Notes: generated by a model not told the origin, from the sequence alone. Positions 1 to 6,318 are shown, counted from the stretch's first letter. The stretch is DNA of 6,929 nucleotides from an uncultured Clostridia bacterium (GCA_944380625.1 CALWIE010000130.1:1-6929), one strand, 5' to 3'. Numbers and translations are program-made.

Positions 1-8
1 GGGGGATT

Positions 9-2447
9 TTATTTTTCAGGCTTCTTGGCATTTAGGTTTTTCACGGGGGGCACCGGGGAGGCGTGCCAGATGTTTCCGGCGTAGTCCCGGATGGCCCGGT
101 CCGCGGCGAAGCGGCCCGCCCCGGCAATGTTCAAGAGGGACATGCGGTTCCAGCGGGCGGGGTCGGCGTAGAGCTGCTGGGCCCGCTGCTGGGCCTCGTG
201 GAAGGAGCGCAGGTCCGCCAGGGTCATGTAGCGGTCCTCCTGGAGCAGGGCGTTGAAGATGTCCTTGGACTGGCCCCCGTTCATGGAGCCCATCTCGTCC
301 ATGGCCCGGTGGATCAGGCCGTCGTTCTGGTAGTGGTTCCGGGGGTGGTAGCCCGAGCGCTTGAGCTCCTCCACCTGGGAGGCGGTCATGCCGAAGAGGA
401 TGATGTTCTCGTCCCCCACGGCCTCGTGAATCTCCACGTTGGCCCCGTCCAGGGTGCCCAGGGTGACGGCGCCGTTGATCATGAACTTCATGTTGCTGGT
501 GCCGGAGGCCTCGGTGCCGGCCAGGGAGATCTGCTCGCTGATCTCCGCGGCGGGGGTCAGAAGCTCCGCCCAGGTGACGCTGTAGTTCTCCACAAAGACC
601 ACCTTCAGCTTCTTATTGACCCGCTCGTCGGAGTTGATCGTCTTGGCCAGGTTTGCGATAAACTGGATGATCTGCTTGGCGAAGTAGTAGCCGGGAGCGG
701 CCTTGGCCCCGAAGAAGTAGGTGTGGGGGGTGAAGTCCGCGTTGGGGTTTTCCCGCAGCCACTGGTAGGTGGCCAGGATGTTCAGGGCGTTCATGTGCTG
801 GCGCTTGTACTCGTGCAGGCGCTTTACCTGCACGTCGAAGATGGTGTCGGGGTCCACAACGTCCCCCTGGGTCTTCTTCAGGTAGGCGGCCAGGCGCTCC
901 TTGTTCTGGCGCTTGATCTGCTGCAGCTGCTGGAGCACCGCGGCGTCGTCTTTATATTTCACCAGCCCCTGGAGCTTGTCGGCGTCGTAGATGTAGTCCT
1001 TGCCGATGAGCCCGGTGATCATCTCGGCCAGCTTGGGGTTGGACTGGTTCAGCCACCGCCGGTGGGCGATGCCGTTTGTCACGTTGGTGAATTTCTGGGG
1101 CTCCTCCTCGTAGAAGTCGTGGAACACGTCGTCTTTGAGGATCTCGCTGTGCAGGGCGGAGACCCCGTTGACCGTGTGAGAGCCGATTACCGCCAGGTTG
1201 GCCATTTTCACGTAGCCGTCGTTCAGGGGCGCCATGCGGTAGATCTTGGCCTCGTCCACGCCCTTTTGGCGCATCTCCTCCCAGAAGCGGCGGTCGATCT
1301 CCTCCACGATCTGGTAGATGCGGGGCAGGCGCATTTTGAACAGGTCCCGGTTCCAGGTCTCCAGGGCCTCGCTCATCACGGTGTGGTTGGTGTAGGCCAC
1401 CGTGCGCTTTACAATGTCCCAGGCGGCGTCCCAGCCGTAGCCGCACTCGTCCAGCATGACGCGCATCATCTCGGGGATGGCCAGCACCGGGTGGGTGTCG
1501 TTGAGGTGGATAGCGGCCAGGTCGGGCAGCTGGTCCAGGTTGCCGTGGGCGTACAGGTGCCGCCGGATGATGTCCTGAATGGAGGCGGAGACCAGGAAGT
1601 ACTGCTGGGACAGGCGCAGCAGCTTGCCGTCGGTGTGGTTGTCCTCGGGGTAGAGGACCTTGGTGATGGATTCGGCCATGGCCTGCTGCTCCATGGCGCG
1701 CATGTAGTTGCCGCCGTTGAAGAGCTTCATGTCGAACTTGTCGTTTTCCGCCTTCCACACCCGCAGGAGGCTCACGCCCTTGCCGTCCATGCCGGCCACC
1801 CACAGGTCGTAGGGCACGGCGGTGACGCTGGTGTAGTCCTTGTGGCACACCGAGTGGTACTGGTCGTGCCACTGCTCCTCAATGTGCCCGCCGAAGTGGA
1901 CCTCCATGGAGCTTTCGGGAACCCGCTGCAGCCAGATGCTGCCCCCGGGCAGCCAGAAGTCGGGCAGCTCGGTCTGCCAGCCGTCCACAAGCTTCTGCCG
2001 GAACAGGCCGTACTCGTACCGCAGGGAGTAGCCCATGGCGGGATACCCCTGGGTGGCCAGGCCGTCCAGGAAGCAGGCCGCCAGGCGGCCCAGGCCGCCG
2101 TTGCCCAGGCCGGCGTCGGGCTCGTGCTCATACAGGTGGTCCAGCTTGATGCCAAACCCGGAGAGGGCCTTGCGGAAGTTTTCCTCCAGGCCCAGGTTGT
2201 ACAGGTTGTTGCGCAGGGAGCGCCCCAGCAGGAACTCCATGCAGAGGTAGTAGACTTGCTTGGTGCCGGTCTTTTCCGCGTTGCGCACAAATTCGGAGCG
2301 GCCCTTGGCCAAAAGCTCCCGCACAATCAGGGCGCTGGCCTTGTAGTACTCCTCGTCGGTGGCGTTTTCGGGAGAGACGGCAAAGGTGTGGGCCAGTTTG
2401 TCCTGGATCCCCTGCTTGATCTGCTCCACAGTCAGCTTATAATCCAT
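9..2447 (-). CDS. glgP: Glycogen/starch/maltodextrin phosphorylase (GT35 family)
   Basis: A complete 812-residue cytosolic enzyme that releases glucose-1-phosphate from alpha-1,4-glucan ends using phosphate and pyridoxal phosphate. The pyridoxal-phosphate site fits the family signature: E646-A-S-G-T-S-N-M-K654 followed by F-M-I-N658, with K654 the Schiff-base lysine. Other family blocks are NGGLGRLAACFLDG near 116-129, LNDTHP at 315-320, NVTNGIAHRRWL near 455-466 and KRLHEYKRQ at 542-550. The length is normal for bacterial phosphorylases. The frame is open upstream to 2570, but I chose the ATG at 2447 (MDYKLTVEQIKQ) because GGAGG lies 7 bases before it and the family homology begins there; the 41 upstream residues look like translated A+T-rich leader. 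The stop is TAA at 9-11. The gene is transcribed away from zapA and has its own control region. Sequence alone cannot separate glycogen from maltodextrin preference, and no other glg gene is in view. Confidence 0.97.
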   Translation of the reverse strand: MDYKLTVEQIKQGIQDKLAHTFAVSPENATDEEYYKASALIVRELLAKGRSEFVRNAEKTGTKQVYYLCMEFLLGRSLRNNLYNLGLEENFRKALSGFGIKLDHLYEHEPDAGLGNGGLGRLAACFLDGLATQGYPAMGYSLRYEYGLFRQKLVDGWQTELPDFWLPGGSIWLQRVPESSMEVHFGGHIEEQWHDQYHSVCHKDYTSVTAVPYDLWVAGMDGKGVSLLRVWKAENDKFDMKLFNGGNYMRAMEQQAMAESITKVLYPEDNHTDGKLLRLSQQYFLVSASIQDIIRRHLYAHGNLDQLPDLAAIHLNDTHPVLAIPEMMRVMLDECGYGWDAAWDIVKRTVAYTNHTVMSEALETWNRDLFKMRLPRIYQIVEEIDRRFWEEMRQKGVDEAKIYRMAPLNDGYVKMANLAVIGSHTVNGVSALHSEILKDDVFHDFYEEEPQKFTNVTNGIAHRRWLNQSNPKLAEMITGLIGKDYIYDADKLQGLVKYKDDAAVLQQLQQIKRQNKERLAAYLKKTQGDVVDPDTIFDVQVKRLHEYKRQHMNALNILATYQWLRENPNADFTPHTYFFGAKAAPGYYFAKQIIQFIANLAKTINSDERVNKKLKVVFVENYSVTWAELLTPAAEISEQISLAGTEASGTSNMKFMINGAVTLGTLDGANVEIHEAVGDENIILFGMTASQVEELKRSGYHPRNHYQNDGLIHRAMDEMGSMNGGQSKDIFNALLQEDRYMTLADLRSFHEAQQRAQQLYADPARWNRMSLLNIAGAGRFAADRAIRDYAGNIWHASPVPPVKNLNAKKPEK

Positions 2448-2454
2448 GAAAATT

Positions 2455-2459
2455 CCTCC
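2455..2459 (-). promoter_or_regulatory. Ribosome binding site of glgP
   Basis: On the minus strand the sequence reads TGGAGGAATTTTCATG, giving a perfect GGAGG core 7 bases before the ATG at 2447. This decides the start against the longer reading frame that begins at 2570. Confidence 0.9.
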
Positions 2460-2493
2460 AAATATATAGTTAAAATATATAAAAACGTATAAT

Positions 2494-2507
2494 ATTCGCA
2501 GGCGAAT
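2494..2507. repeat. 14-bp perfect palindrome ATTCGC-AG-GCGAAT, possible operator
   Basis: Two perfect 6-base arms are separated by AG, in the A+T-rich DNA just downstream of the proximal glgP promoter candidate (roughly +11 to +24). The 2-base spacer makes an RNA hairpin unlikely and fits a site for a dimeric DNA-binding regulator. No regulator gene is in the window, so this role is inference. Confidence 0.4.
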
Positions 2508-2524
2508 CAAAGTACACCATGTGC

Positions 2525-2553
2525 ATTGTACACTAAAATGGAACGAAAAACAA
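2525..2553 (-). promoter_or_regulatory. Candidate proximal glgP promoter (P2)
   Basis: Minus-strand TTGTTT (2553-2548) and TACAAT (2530-2525) are separated by 17 bases. The -10 matches the sigma-A consensus at 5 of 6 positions and the -35 at 3 of 6. The start would fall near 2518, giving a leader of about 70 bases. GTACAC occurs twice as a direct repeat (2512-2517 and 2528-2533, 16 bases apart), with the second copy overlapping the -10, which could be a control site. Confidence 0.45.
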
Positions 2554-2640
2554 TCGCAATAAATCCCCAAGCTGAGGCGAGATATTTGGCCACTCTCTAC
2601 AAAATCGGGCCAGAAGCTTGGGGAACGGCGATTTTCCGCC
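2552..2640 (-). ncRNA. Candidate structured leader RNA upstream of glgP
   Basis: Read on the minus strand, this segment begins at the expected start of the P1 promoter and can fold in several ways. There is a 5' hairpin GGCG-GAAAAU-CGCC (2640-2627). A 10-bp outer stem UCCCCAAGCU/AGCUUGGGGA (2624-2615 with 2573-2564) encloses an inner stem UGGCC/GGCCA (2612-2608 with 2591-2587). A long-range pairing AAUCGC/GCGAUU (2633-2628 with 2557-2552) would destroy the 5' hairpin, so two exclusive states are possible. UUUAUU follows the outer stem, but there is no clean U tract. I do not recognise a known riboswitch class. It could be a cis-acting leader, a short independent RNA, or chance pairing; the fold was made by eye. 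Confidence 0.4.
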
Positions 2641-2644
2641 CCCT

Positions 2645-2673
2645 ATCATAGCATAAATCCAGCCTGGATACAA
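2645..2673 (-). promoter_or_regulatory. Candidate distal glgP promoter with extended -10 (P1)
   Basis: Minus-strand TTGTAT (2673-2668), a 17-base spacer and TATGAT (2650-2645) are preceded directly by TGC, giving the extended -10 form TGCTATGAT. The start would be about 2638-2640, so the glgP mRNA would carry a leader of about 190 bases containing the structured segment at 2552-2640. Of the two glgP candidates this one looks stronger. Confidence 0.55.
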
Positions 2674-2685
2674 CAAAAATCCAGC

Positions 2686-2723
2686 AAAAACCTGGGAAAA
2701 GCCCAAAAACGAGAGAGGTTTTT
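2686..2723. repeat. Inverted repeat AAAAACCT/AGGTTTTT with inner TGGG/CCCA
   Basis: An 8-base perfect inverted repeat (2686-2693 and 2716-2723) encloses a small TGGG-AAAAG-CCCA hairpin (2693-2705; T2693 can belong to only one of the two stems). It lies between the divergent promoters. On the plus strand it ends in a run of seven T, like a terminator, but no gene upstream reads toward it. A boundary or bent-DNA role is possible; chance in A-tract DNA is equally likely. Confidence 0.25.
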
Positions 2724-2746
2724 TTAGAGAAAAGGGGGCGGGGGGC

Positions 2747-2775
2747 TTTCCCAAACGGGGATTTTGCAATATAAT
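2747..2775 (+). promoter_or_regulatory. Candidate promoter of the zapA-U32 operon
   Basis: A perfect TATAAT (2770-2775) sits 17 bases after a weak -35, TTTCCC (2747-2752, 3 of 6 matches). The expected start is near 2782, about 49 bases before the zapA ATG. The short leader can form GGCGCC/GGCGCC (2788-2793 with 2816-2821) with an inner GGG/CCC, whose 3' arm ends beside the zapA ribosome binding site. Confidence 0.55.
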
Positions 2776-2830
2776 ATAGCTTACGCAGGCGCCGGGATGG
2801 AAATACCCTTGTTGGGGCGCCCAGGAAAGG

Positions 2831-3592
2831 ATGGATTCCCAAATGGAAAAAAGACGGGTGCGGCTGGAGATCAACGGGGTTGTGTGCGGCCTCATCACCC
2901 AGGAGAGCGACGGGTACATGCAGGCCTTGGCCCAGGAGGTGGGGGACCTGATGAACGGGATCCTCCGGGCCTCTCCCTACATCACCCGGGAGGCGGCGGC
3001 CCTCACGGCGGCGCTGAGCTATTGCGACGACGCCAAAAAGAACGGGCAAAAGCGCCGGCAGCTTCAGGACCGGGTGGACGAGCTGGAGGTGGAGGCGGAG
3101 CTCTGGCAGGAGGAAAAGGCGGACATGATTAAAAACGGCCCCAACCCGGAGACCCGGGCCCGCATGGAAAACCTGGAGCGCCGCAACGCCGCCCTGCAGG
3201 AGATCGCCGGAGAGGTGGACGAGCTGCGCCGGCAGGTGCACGCCCTGGAGAAGGAGAAGGGCGCCCTAAAGGCCCTGGAAGAGGAGGCCCGGCAGCTGCG
3301 GGAGGAAAATCGCCGCCTGCGCCAGGCAGGGGAGCCCCCCCAGGAGACCGAGGACCTGCTGGCCGAGCTGGAAAAGCTTGCGGCGGAGAACGCCGCCCTG
3401 AGGCGGGGGGCCGAAGAGCAGGCGCGCCGGGCGGAGCAGGAGCGCCAGGCCTCCGGCGTCCCGGGGGAGGAGCCTCCCGCCGGGGAGGAGGCCAAGCCAA
3501 AGGCAAAGCAGCCCCGGCGGCGGAAGAACCCCCTCCGGCACGAGGAGGAGTACGAGCAGGAAGGCTTTGTGAGCTTTTTTGAAAAGAAGTGA
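2831..3592 (+). CDS. zapA: Cell division protein ZapA with long coiled-coil extension
   Basis: A 253-residue cytosolic protein. Residues ~6-70 (KRRVRLEINGVVCGLITQES, YMQALAQEVGDLMNGIL, AAALTAALSYCDDAKK) fit the ZapA fold, which binds FtsZ and bundles protofilaments at the Z ring. Usual ZapA proteins are about 85-130 residues; this one continues with charged heptad-like coiled coils at ~72-100, ~107-166 and ~171-207, broken by NGPNP (102-106) and EPP (168-170). A Pro/Gly/Glu linker, a basic patch KQPRRRK (226-232) and an aromatic tail GFVSFFEKK (245-253) follow. The start is either ATG 2831 (AGGA 4 bases before) or ATG 2843 (MEKRRV, with a GGATGG-like site 8 bases before); the second gives 249 residues. 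It is followed after 19 bases by the U32 gene. The ZapA call for the N-terminal part is firm; the role of the extension is unknown. Confidence 0.85.
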   Translation: MDSQMEKRRVRLEINGVVCGLITQESDGYMQALAQEVGDLMNGILRASPYITREAAALTAALSYCDDAKKNGQKRRQLQDRVDELEVEAELWQEEKADMIKNGPNPETRARMENLERRNAALQEIAGEVDELRRQVHALEKEKGALKALEEEARQLREENRRLRQAGEPPQETEDLLAELEKLAAENAALRRGAEEQARRAEQERQASGVPGEEPPAGEEAKPKAKQPRRRKNPLRHEEEYEQEGFVSFFEKK

Positions 3593-3611
3593 GAAAAAAG
3601 GGGGAGCTACC

Positions 3612-5663
3612 ATGGAGATTCTGGCGCCGGCCGGCGGGCCCGAGGCCCTGAAGGCGGCTGTTTTCGCCGGGGCGGACGCGGTGTACCTGGGAGGACGGGC
3701 TTTTGGCGCCCGGGCCAGCGCCCAGAACTTTTCCCGGGAGGAACTGGCCCAGGCGGTGTCCTTCTGCCACGCCCGGGGGGTGCGGGTCCACGTGACGGTG
3801 AACATCCTCCTGAAGGATCAGGAGCTGCCCGGGGCCCTGGACTTTGTGGAGTACCTGTGCTCCCTGCCTGTGGACGCGGTCCTGATCCAGGACATGGGGC
3901 TTTTCTCCCTGCTGCGCGCCCGGGCCCCGGAGCTGCCCTTGCACGCCTCCACCCAGATGAGCCTGCACACCCCCGCAGGGGTGAAGCTTCTGGAGGACCT
4001 GGGGGCCTCCAGGGTGGTGCTGGCCCGGGAACTCTCCCTGGAGGAAGTCCGGGAAATCTCCCAGAAGACCTCTGTGGAGCTGGAGACCTTTGTCCACGGG
4101 GCCCTGTGCATGAGCGTTTCCGGCCAGTGCTACTTGAGCGCGCTGCTGGGGGGCCGCAGTGGCAACCGGGGGGCCTGCGCCCAGCCCTGCCGCCTGCCCT
4201 TTGGGGCGCCGGGGGGCACAGGCCACGACCTCTCTTTGAAAGACCTCTCCTTTGTACGGGAAATCGGACAGCTTGCCGAAGCGGGGGTATGCTCCGCCAA
4301 AATCGAGGGCCGGATGAAGCGCCCCGAGTATGTGGCGGCGGCTGTGTCCGCCTGCCGGCGGGCCGCCGGTGGGGAGCAGGTCCCCGAAAAGCTTTTGGAG
4401 GACCTTCGGGCGGTATTCTCCCGGTCGGGGTTTACAAAGGGCTATCTGACAGGGGACCGGGGGGCTTCCATGTTTGGGGTGCGCCGGAAAGAGGACGTGG
4501 CGGGGGCCACGGAAAAGGTGTTTTCCGCCCTGCAGGGCCTGTACCGGGGGGAGCTGCCCCGGGTGCCCGTGGACCTTTGCCTGGAGAGGGCGCAGGGGGG
4601 CGTCTCCCTCCGAGCCCGGGACCCGGAGGGCCGGGAGACCGCGGCTTGGGCCCCCGCCGGGGAAGGGCTGCCCCTCCTGCCCCGGGAGCGCTGTTTGCAG
4701 CAGCTGGGAAAGACGGGGGGCACCCCCTTTCGTCCGGGGGAGCTCCAGGCGCCGGAAGAGGGGGCGCCCTGCGGCGTCTCCACGGTAAACGCCCTGCGCC
4801 GGGAGGCCTTGGAAAAGCTGTTGGAGCTGCGGGGCAGCCGGCCGGCCATCCCCTGGAAGGGGGAGCCCCTGTCCTTTTCCCCCCACCCCCGGCAGGAGGG
4901 GCCCCTGCCCCTGCGGGCCCAGTTCCGCCACCTGGGGCAGGTCTGCCCCCAGGCCAAGGGCTGCCGGGAGATCGTCCTGCCCCTGGAGACCCCGGCTGAG
5001 GAGCTGGAAAAGCTCCGGCAGGCAGGGTATCCGTCCGTTTTTCTGGACATACCCCGAGCTCTGTTCGGGGAGGAAAAACGGACAGAGGAGCTGCTTCGCC
5101 AGCGGATGGAGAGGGGGTTCCGGGATTTCCTCTGCGGCAATCTGGGGGCCGTGGCCCTGGTGAAAGAAGTTGGCGGCAGGGCCCACGGGAGCTTCTCCCT
5201 GAACCTTGCGAACACCGCCAGCCTGGAGTTTTTCCAGGAGCTGGGCCTTTCCACCGGGGAGGTCTCCTTCGAGCTGACCGGCCGGGAGGTCTCGGGCCTG
5301 GGGGGCAGCCTGCCCCGGGGGCTGATGGTCTACGGCCGCCAGGCGCTGATGCTCACCCGCAACTGCCCTCTGGCGAACTCCCCCAAGGGGTGCCTTCACT
5401 GCAAGGAGCCCGGCTGCCTCACGGACCGCAAGCGCAAGAGCTTCCCCGTGGTGTGCCGGGGCGGCAGGAATATCGAGGTGCTCAACAGCGTCCCCCTTTG
5501 GCTGGGGGACTTGGGGAAGGAGCTCTCCCCCCTGGACTTTGGGGTGGCCCGGTTCACGGTGGAAAACCCTGTGGAATGCGGCCGGGTGCTGGAGGCCCTT
5601 TTCCGGGGGGAAACCCCCGATTTTGACTACACCCGGGGGCTTTTCCGCCGGGGCGTGGAATAG
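3612..5663 (+). CDS. U32-family protein with C-terminal DUF3656-type region; probable RNA hydroxylase (RlhA/TrhP-like)
   Basis: 683 residues. The N-terminal half is a U32 TIM-barrel-like domain (MEILAPAGGPEALKAAVFAG at 1-20). The U32 signature is complete: E158-T-F-V-H-G-A-L-C166-M-S-V-S-G-Q-C173-Y-L-S, followed by GNRGAC189AQPC193R and SAKIEGRMKRPEYV (228-241). Together with C227 these are candidate iron-sulfur ligands, as in UbiU/UbiV. Although annotated as peptidases, characterised relatives hydroxylate RNA: RlhA at 23S rRNA C2501 and TrhP at tRNA U34. The length and the C-terminal part match the longer RlhA/DUF3656 type. A second Cys cluster, C585, C594, C597, C602 and C615, lies before IEVLNSVPLWLGD. 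I chose ATG 3612 (GGAG 5 bases upstream) over the TTG at 3579, which would overlap zapA. Family is certain; the RNA target is inference. It is probably co-transcribed with zapA. Confidence 0.9.
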   Translation: MEILAPAGGPEALKAAVFAGADAVYLGGRAFGARASAQNFSREELAQAVSFCHARGVRVHVTVNILLKDQELPGALDFVEYLCSLPVDAVLIQDMGLFSLLRARAPELPLHASTQMSLHTPAGVKLLEDLGASRVVLARELSLEEVREISQKTSVELETFVHGALCMSVSGQCYLSALLGGRSGNRGACAQPCRLPFGAPGGTGHDLSLKDLSFVREIGQLAEAGVCSAKIEGRMKRPEYVAAAVSACRRAAGGEQVPEKLLEDLRAVFSRSGFTKGYLTGDRGASMFGVRRKEDVAGATEKVFSALQGLYRGELPRVPVDLCLERAQGGVSLRARDPEGRETAAWAPAGEGLPLLPRERCLQQLGKTGGTPFRPGELQAPEEGAPCGVSTVNALRREALEKLLELRGSRPAIPWKGEPLSFSPHPRQEGPLPLRAQFRHLGQVCPQAKGCREIVLPLETPAEELEKLRQAGYPSVFLDIPRALFGEEKRTEELLRQRMERGFRDFLCGNLGAVALVKEVGGRAHGSFSLNLANTASLEFFQELGLSTGEVSFELTGREVSGLGGSLPRGLMVYGRQALMLTRNCPLANSPKGCLHCKEPGCLTDRKRKSFPVVCRGGRNIEVLNSVPLWLGDLGKELSPLDFGVARFTVENPVECGRVLEALFRGETPDFDYTRGLFRRGVE

Positions 5664-5766
5664 ATGTGGAAAACTTCGTGGAAAATGTGAATTATTTCAC
5701 CAGTATAAAGCCTCAAACCCCGGGCCTGCCCGGGGTGGGGCCCTGTGGAAAATGCGGCGTGGAAAA
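5654..5766. repeat. Cluster of GTGGAAAA motifs (relaxed DnaA-box-like) before dut
   Basis: TGTGGAAAA occurs at 5665-5673 and 5744-5752, and CGTGGAAAA at 5677-5685 and 5758-5766. A degenerate copy (CGTGGAATA) spans the U32 stop at 5654-5662. The T-form fits the relaxed DnaA box TTWTNCACA read on the other strand; the C-form differs by one base. The first three copies start 11 and 12 bases apart, near one helical turn, and the later two 14 apart. Binding by DnaA or another factor is inference. Confidence 0.4.
5717..5736 (+). other. Strong GC hairpin in the U32-dut gap
   Basis: ACCCCGGG-CCTG-CCCGGGGT forms an 8-bp stem with a four-base loop (9 bp if the loop closes to CT). No T run follows, so it is not a classical intrinsic terminator. 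It could stabilise the 3' end of the U32 message or act as a pause or processing site. Confidence 0.5.
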
Positions 5767-5794
5767 ACTTTCCCCTGCGGAAGGAGTGGAGACC

Positions 5795-6241
5795 ATGGAG
5801 GAAAAACCTGTACTGCAGGTGAAAAAGATGCGCCCGGGGGCCCAGCTCCCCCAGAGGCAGACAGAGGGGGCGGCGGGCTTCGACCTTTGCGCCTGCGTGG
5901 AAGAGCCGGTGGTGCTCCGGCCGGGGGACAGCGCCCTGTTCCCCGCCGGGATCGCCTGCGAGATCCCCCTGGGCCATGTGGGGCTCATCTTTACCCGCAG
6001 CGGCCTGGGGGTCAAGCGGGGGGTTGCCGTCTCCAACGGGGTGGGCGTTATCGACAGCGACTACCGGGGGGAGCTCCATGTGGGGCTGCGCAACCACAGC
6101 CGGGAGGCCTACACCGTCCAGCCGGGGGAGCGCATCGCCCAGCTGGTGCTTGTGCCGGTCCTCCTGCCCCAGGTGGAAGAGGTCCCGGAGCTCTCTGAGA
6201 CGTCCCGGGGCGCGGGGGGCTTTGGCAGCACGGGAAAGTGA
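5795..6241 (+). CDS. dut: dUTP diphosphatase (dUTPase)
   Basis: 148 residues, the standard size for the trimeric all-beta dUTPase, which converts dUTP to dUMP plus diphosphate. This keeps uracil out of DNA and supplies dUMP for thymidylate synthesis. All five motifs are present in order: I, AAGFDLCA (26-33); II, TRSGLG (68-72); III, GVIDSDYRGE (84-93) with catalytic D87 and Y90; IV, GERIAQL (111-117); V, RGAGGFGSTG (138-147) with the stacking F143. The frame is open upstream to 5666, but ATG 5795 is chosen because AAGGAG (5781-5786) lies 8 bases before it and the resulting protein matches the family length; the extra 43 residues are not dUTPase-like. It follows the U32 gene after 131 bases with no clear sigma-A promoter, so readthrough is possible. 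Stop is TGA 6239-6241. Confidence 0.96.
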   Translation: MEEKPVLQVKKMRPGAQLPQRQTEGAAGFDLCACVEEPVVLRPGDSALFPAGIACEIPLGHVGLIFTRSGLGVKRGVAVSNGVGVIDSDYRGELHVGLRNHSREAYTVQPGERIAQLVLVPVLLPQVEEVPELSETSRGAGGFGSTGK

Positions 6242-6266
6242 GGAGGAAACGGCACATCTTGTAGAG

Positions 6267-6282
6267 GGTCTTGCGAAAGGCC
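6267..6282 (+). other. Small GNRA-loop hairpin after dut
   Basis: GGTCTT-GCGA-AAGGCC forms a 6-bp stem (one G-U pair) closed by a GCGA tetraloop, 25 bases after the dut stop. No T tract follows directly, so I do not call it a terminator. It may mark the 3' end of the dut message. Confidence 0.3.
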
Positions 6283-6318
6283 GCACATATAAGGGAAATT
6301 GAGTTTTCATTGGTTTAT

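Noticed and set aside
63..2492. 809-codon open frame on the plus strand opposite glgP
   Set aside because: It runs antisense to a complete glgP with intact catalytic motifs. Its translation is a low-complexity mix rich in Val, Gly, His and Leu, as expected from a GC-biased codon shadow, and its 3' end reads into the glgP promoter DNA.
2564..2624. Outer stem as a classical intrinsic terminator on the minus strand
   Set aside because: The stem encloses about 41 bases and is followed only by TTTATTG rather than a continuous T run, so a terminator call is not supported; it is kept as part of the candidate leader RNA.
2686..2723. Rho-independent terminator on the plus strand (stem followed by seven T)
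   Set aside because: No gene upstream is transcribed toward it, because glgP runs the other way, and the stem is largely A/T with a long interior; listed only as an inverted repeat.
2533..3241. Minus-strand frames of 128 and 214 codons across the divergent gap
   Set aside because: They lie over the zapA coding region and the promoters, have no convincing ribosome binding site and resemble no protein family I know.
3129..5399. 756-codon open frame on the minus strand opposite zapA and the U32 gene
   Set aside because: Antisense to two recognised genes; the Pro/Gly/Arg/Ala-rich translation has no domain character and reflects a lack of stops in G+C-rich DNA.
5666..5794. Upstream extension of dut with an alternative start at 5666
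   Set aside because: The added 43 residues are unlike dUTPase, include the GC hairpin and repeat motifs, and the ATG at 5795 has an ideal AAGGAG site.
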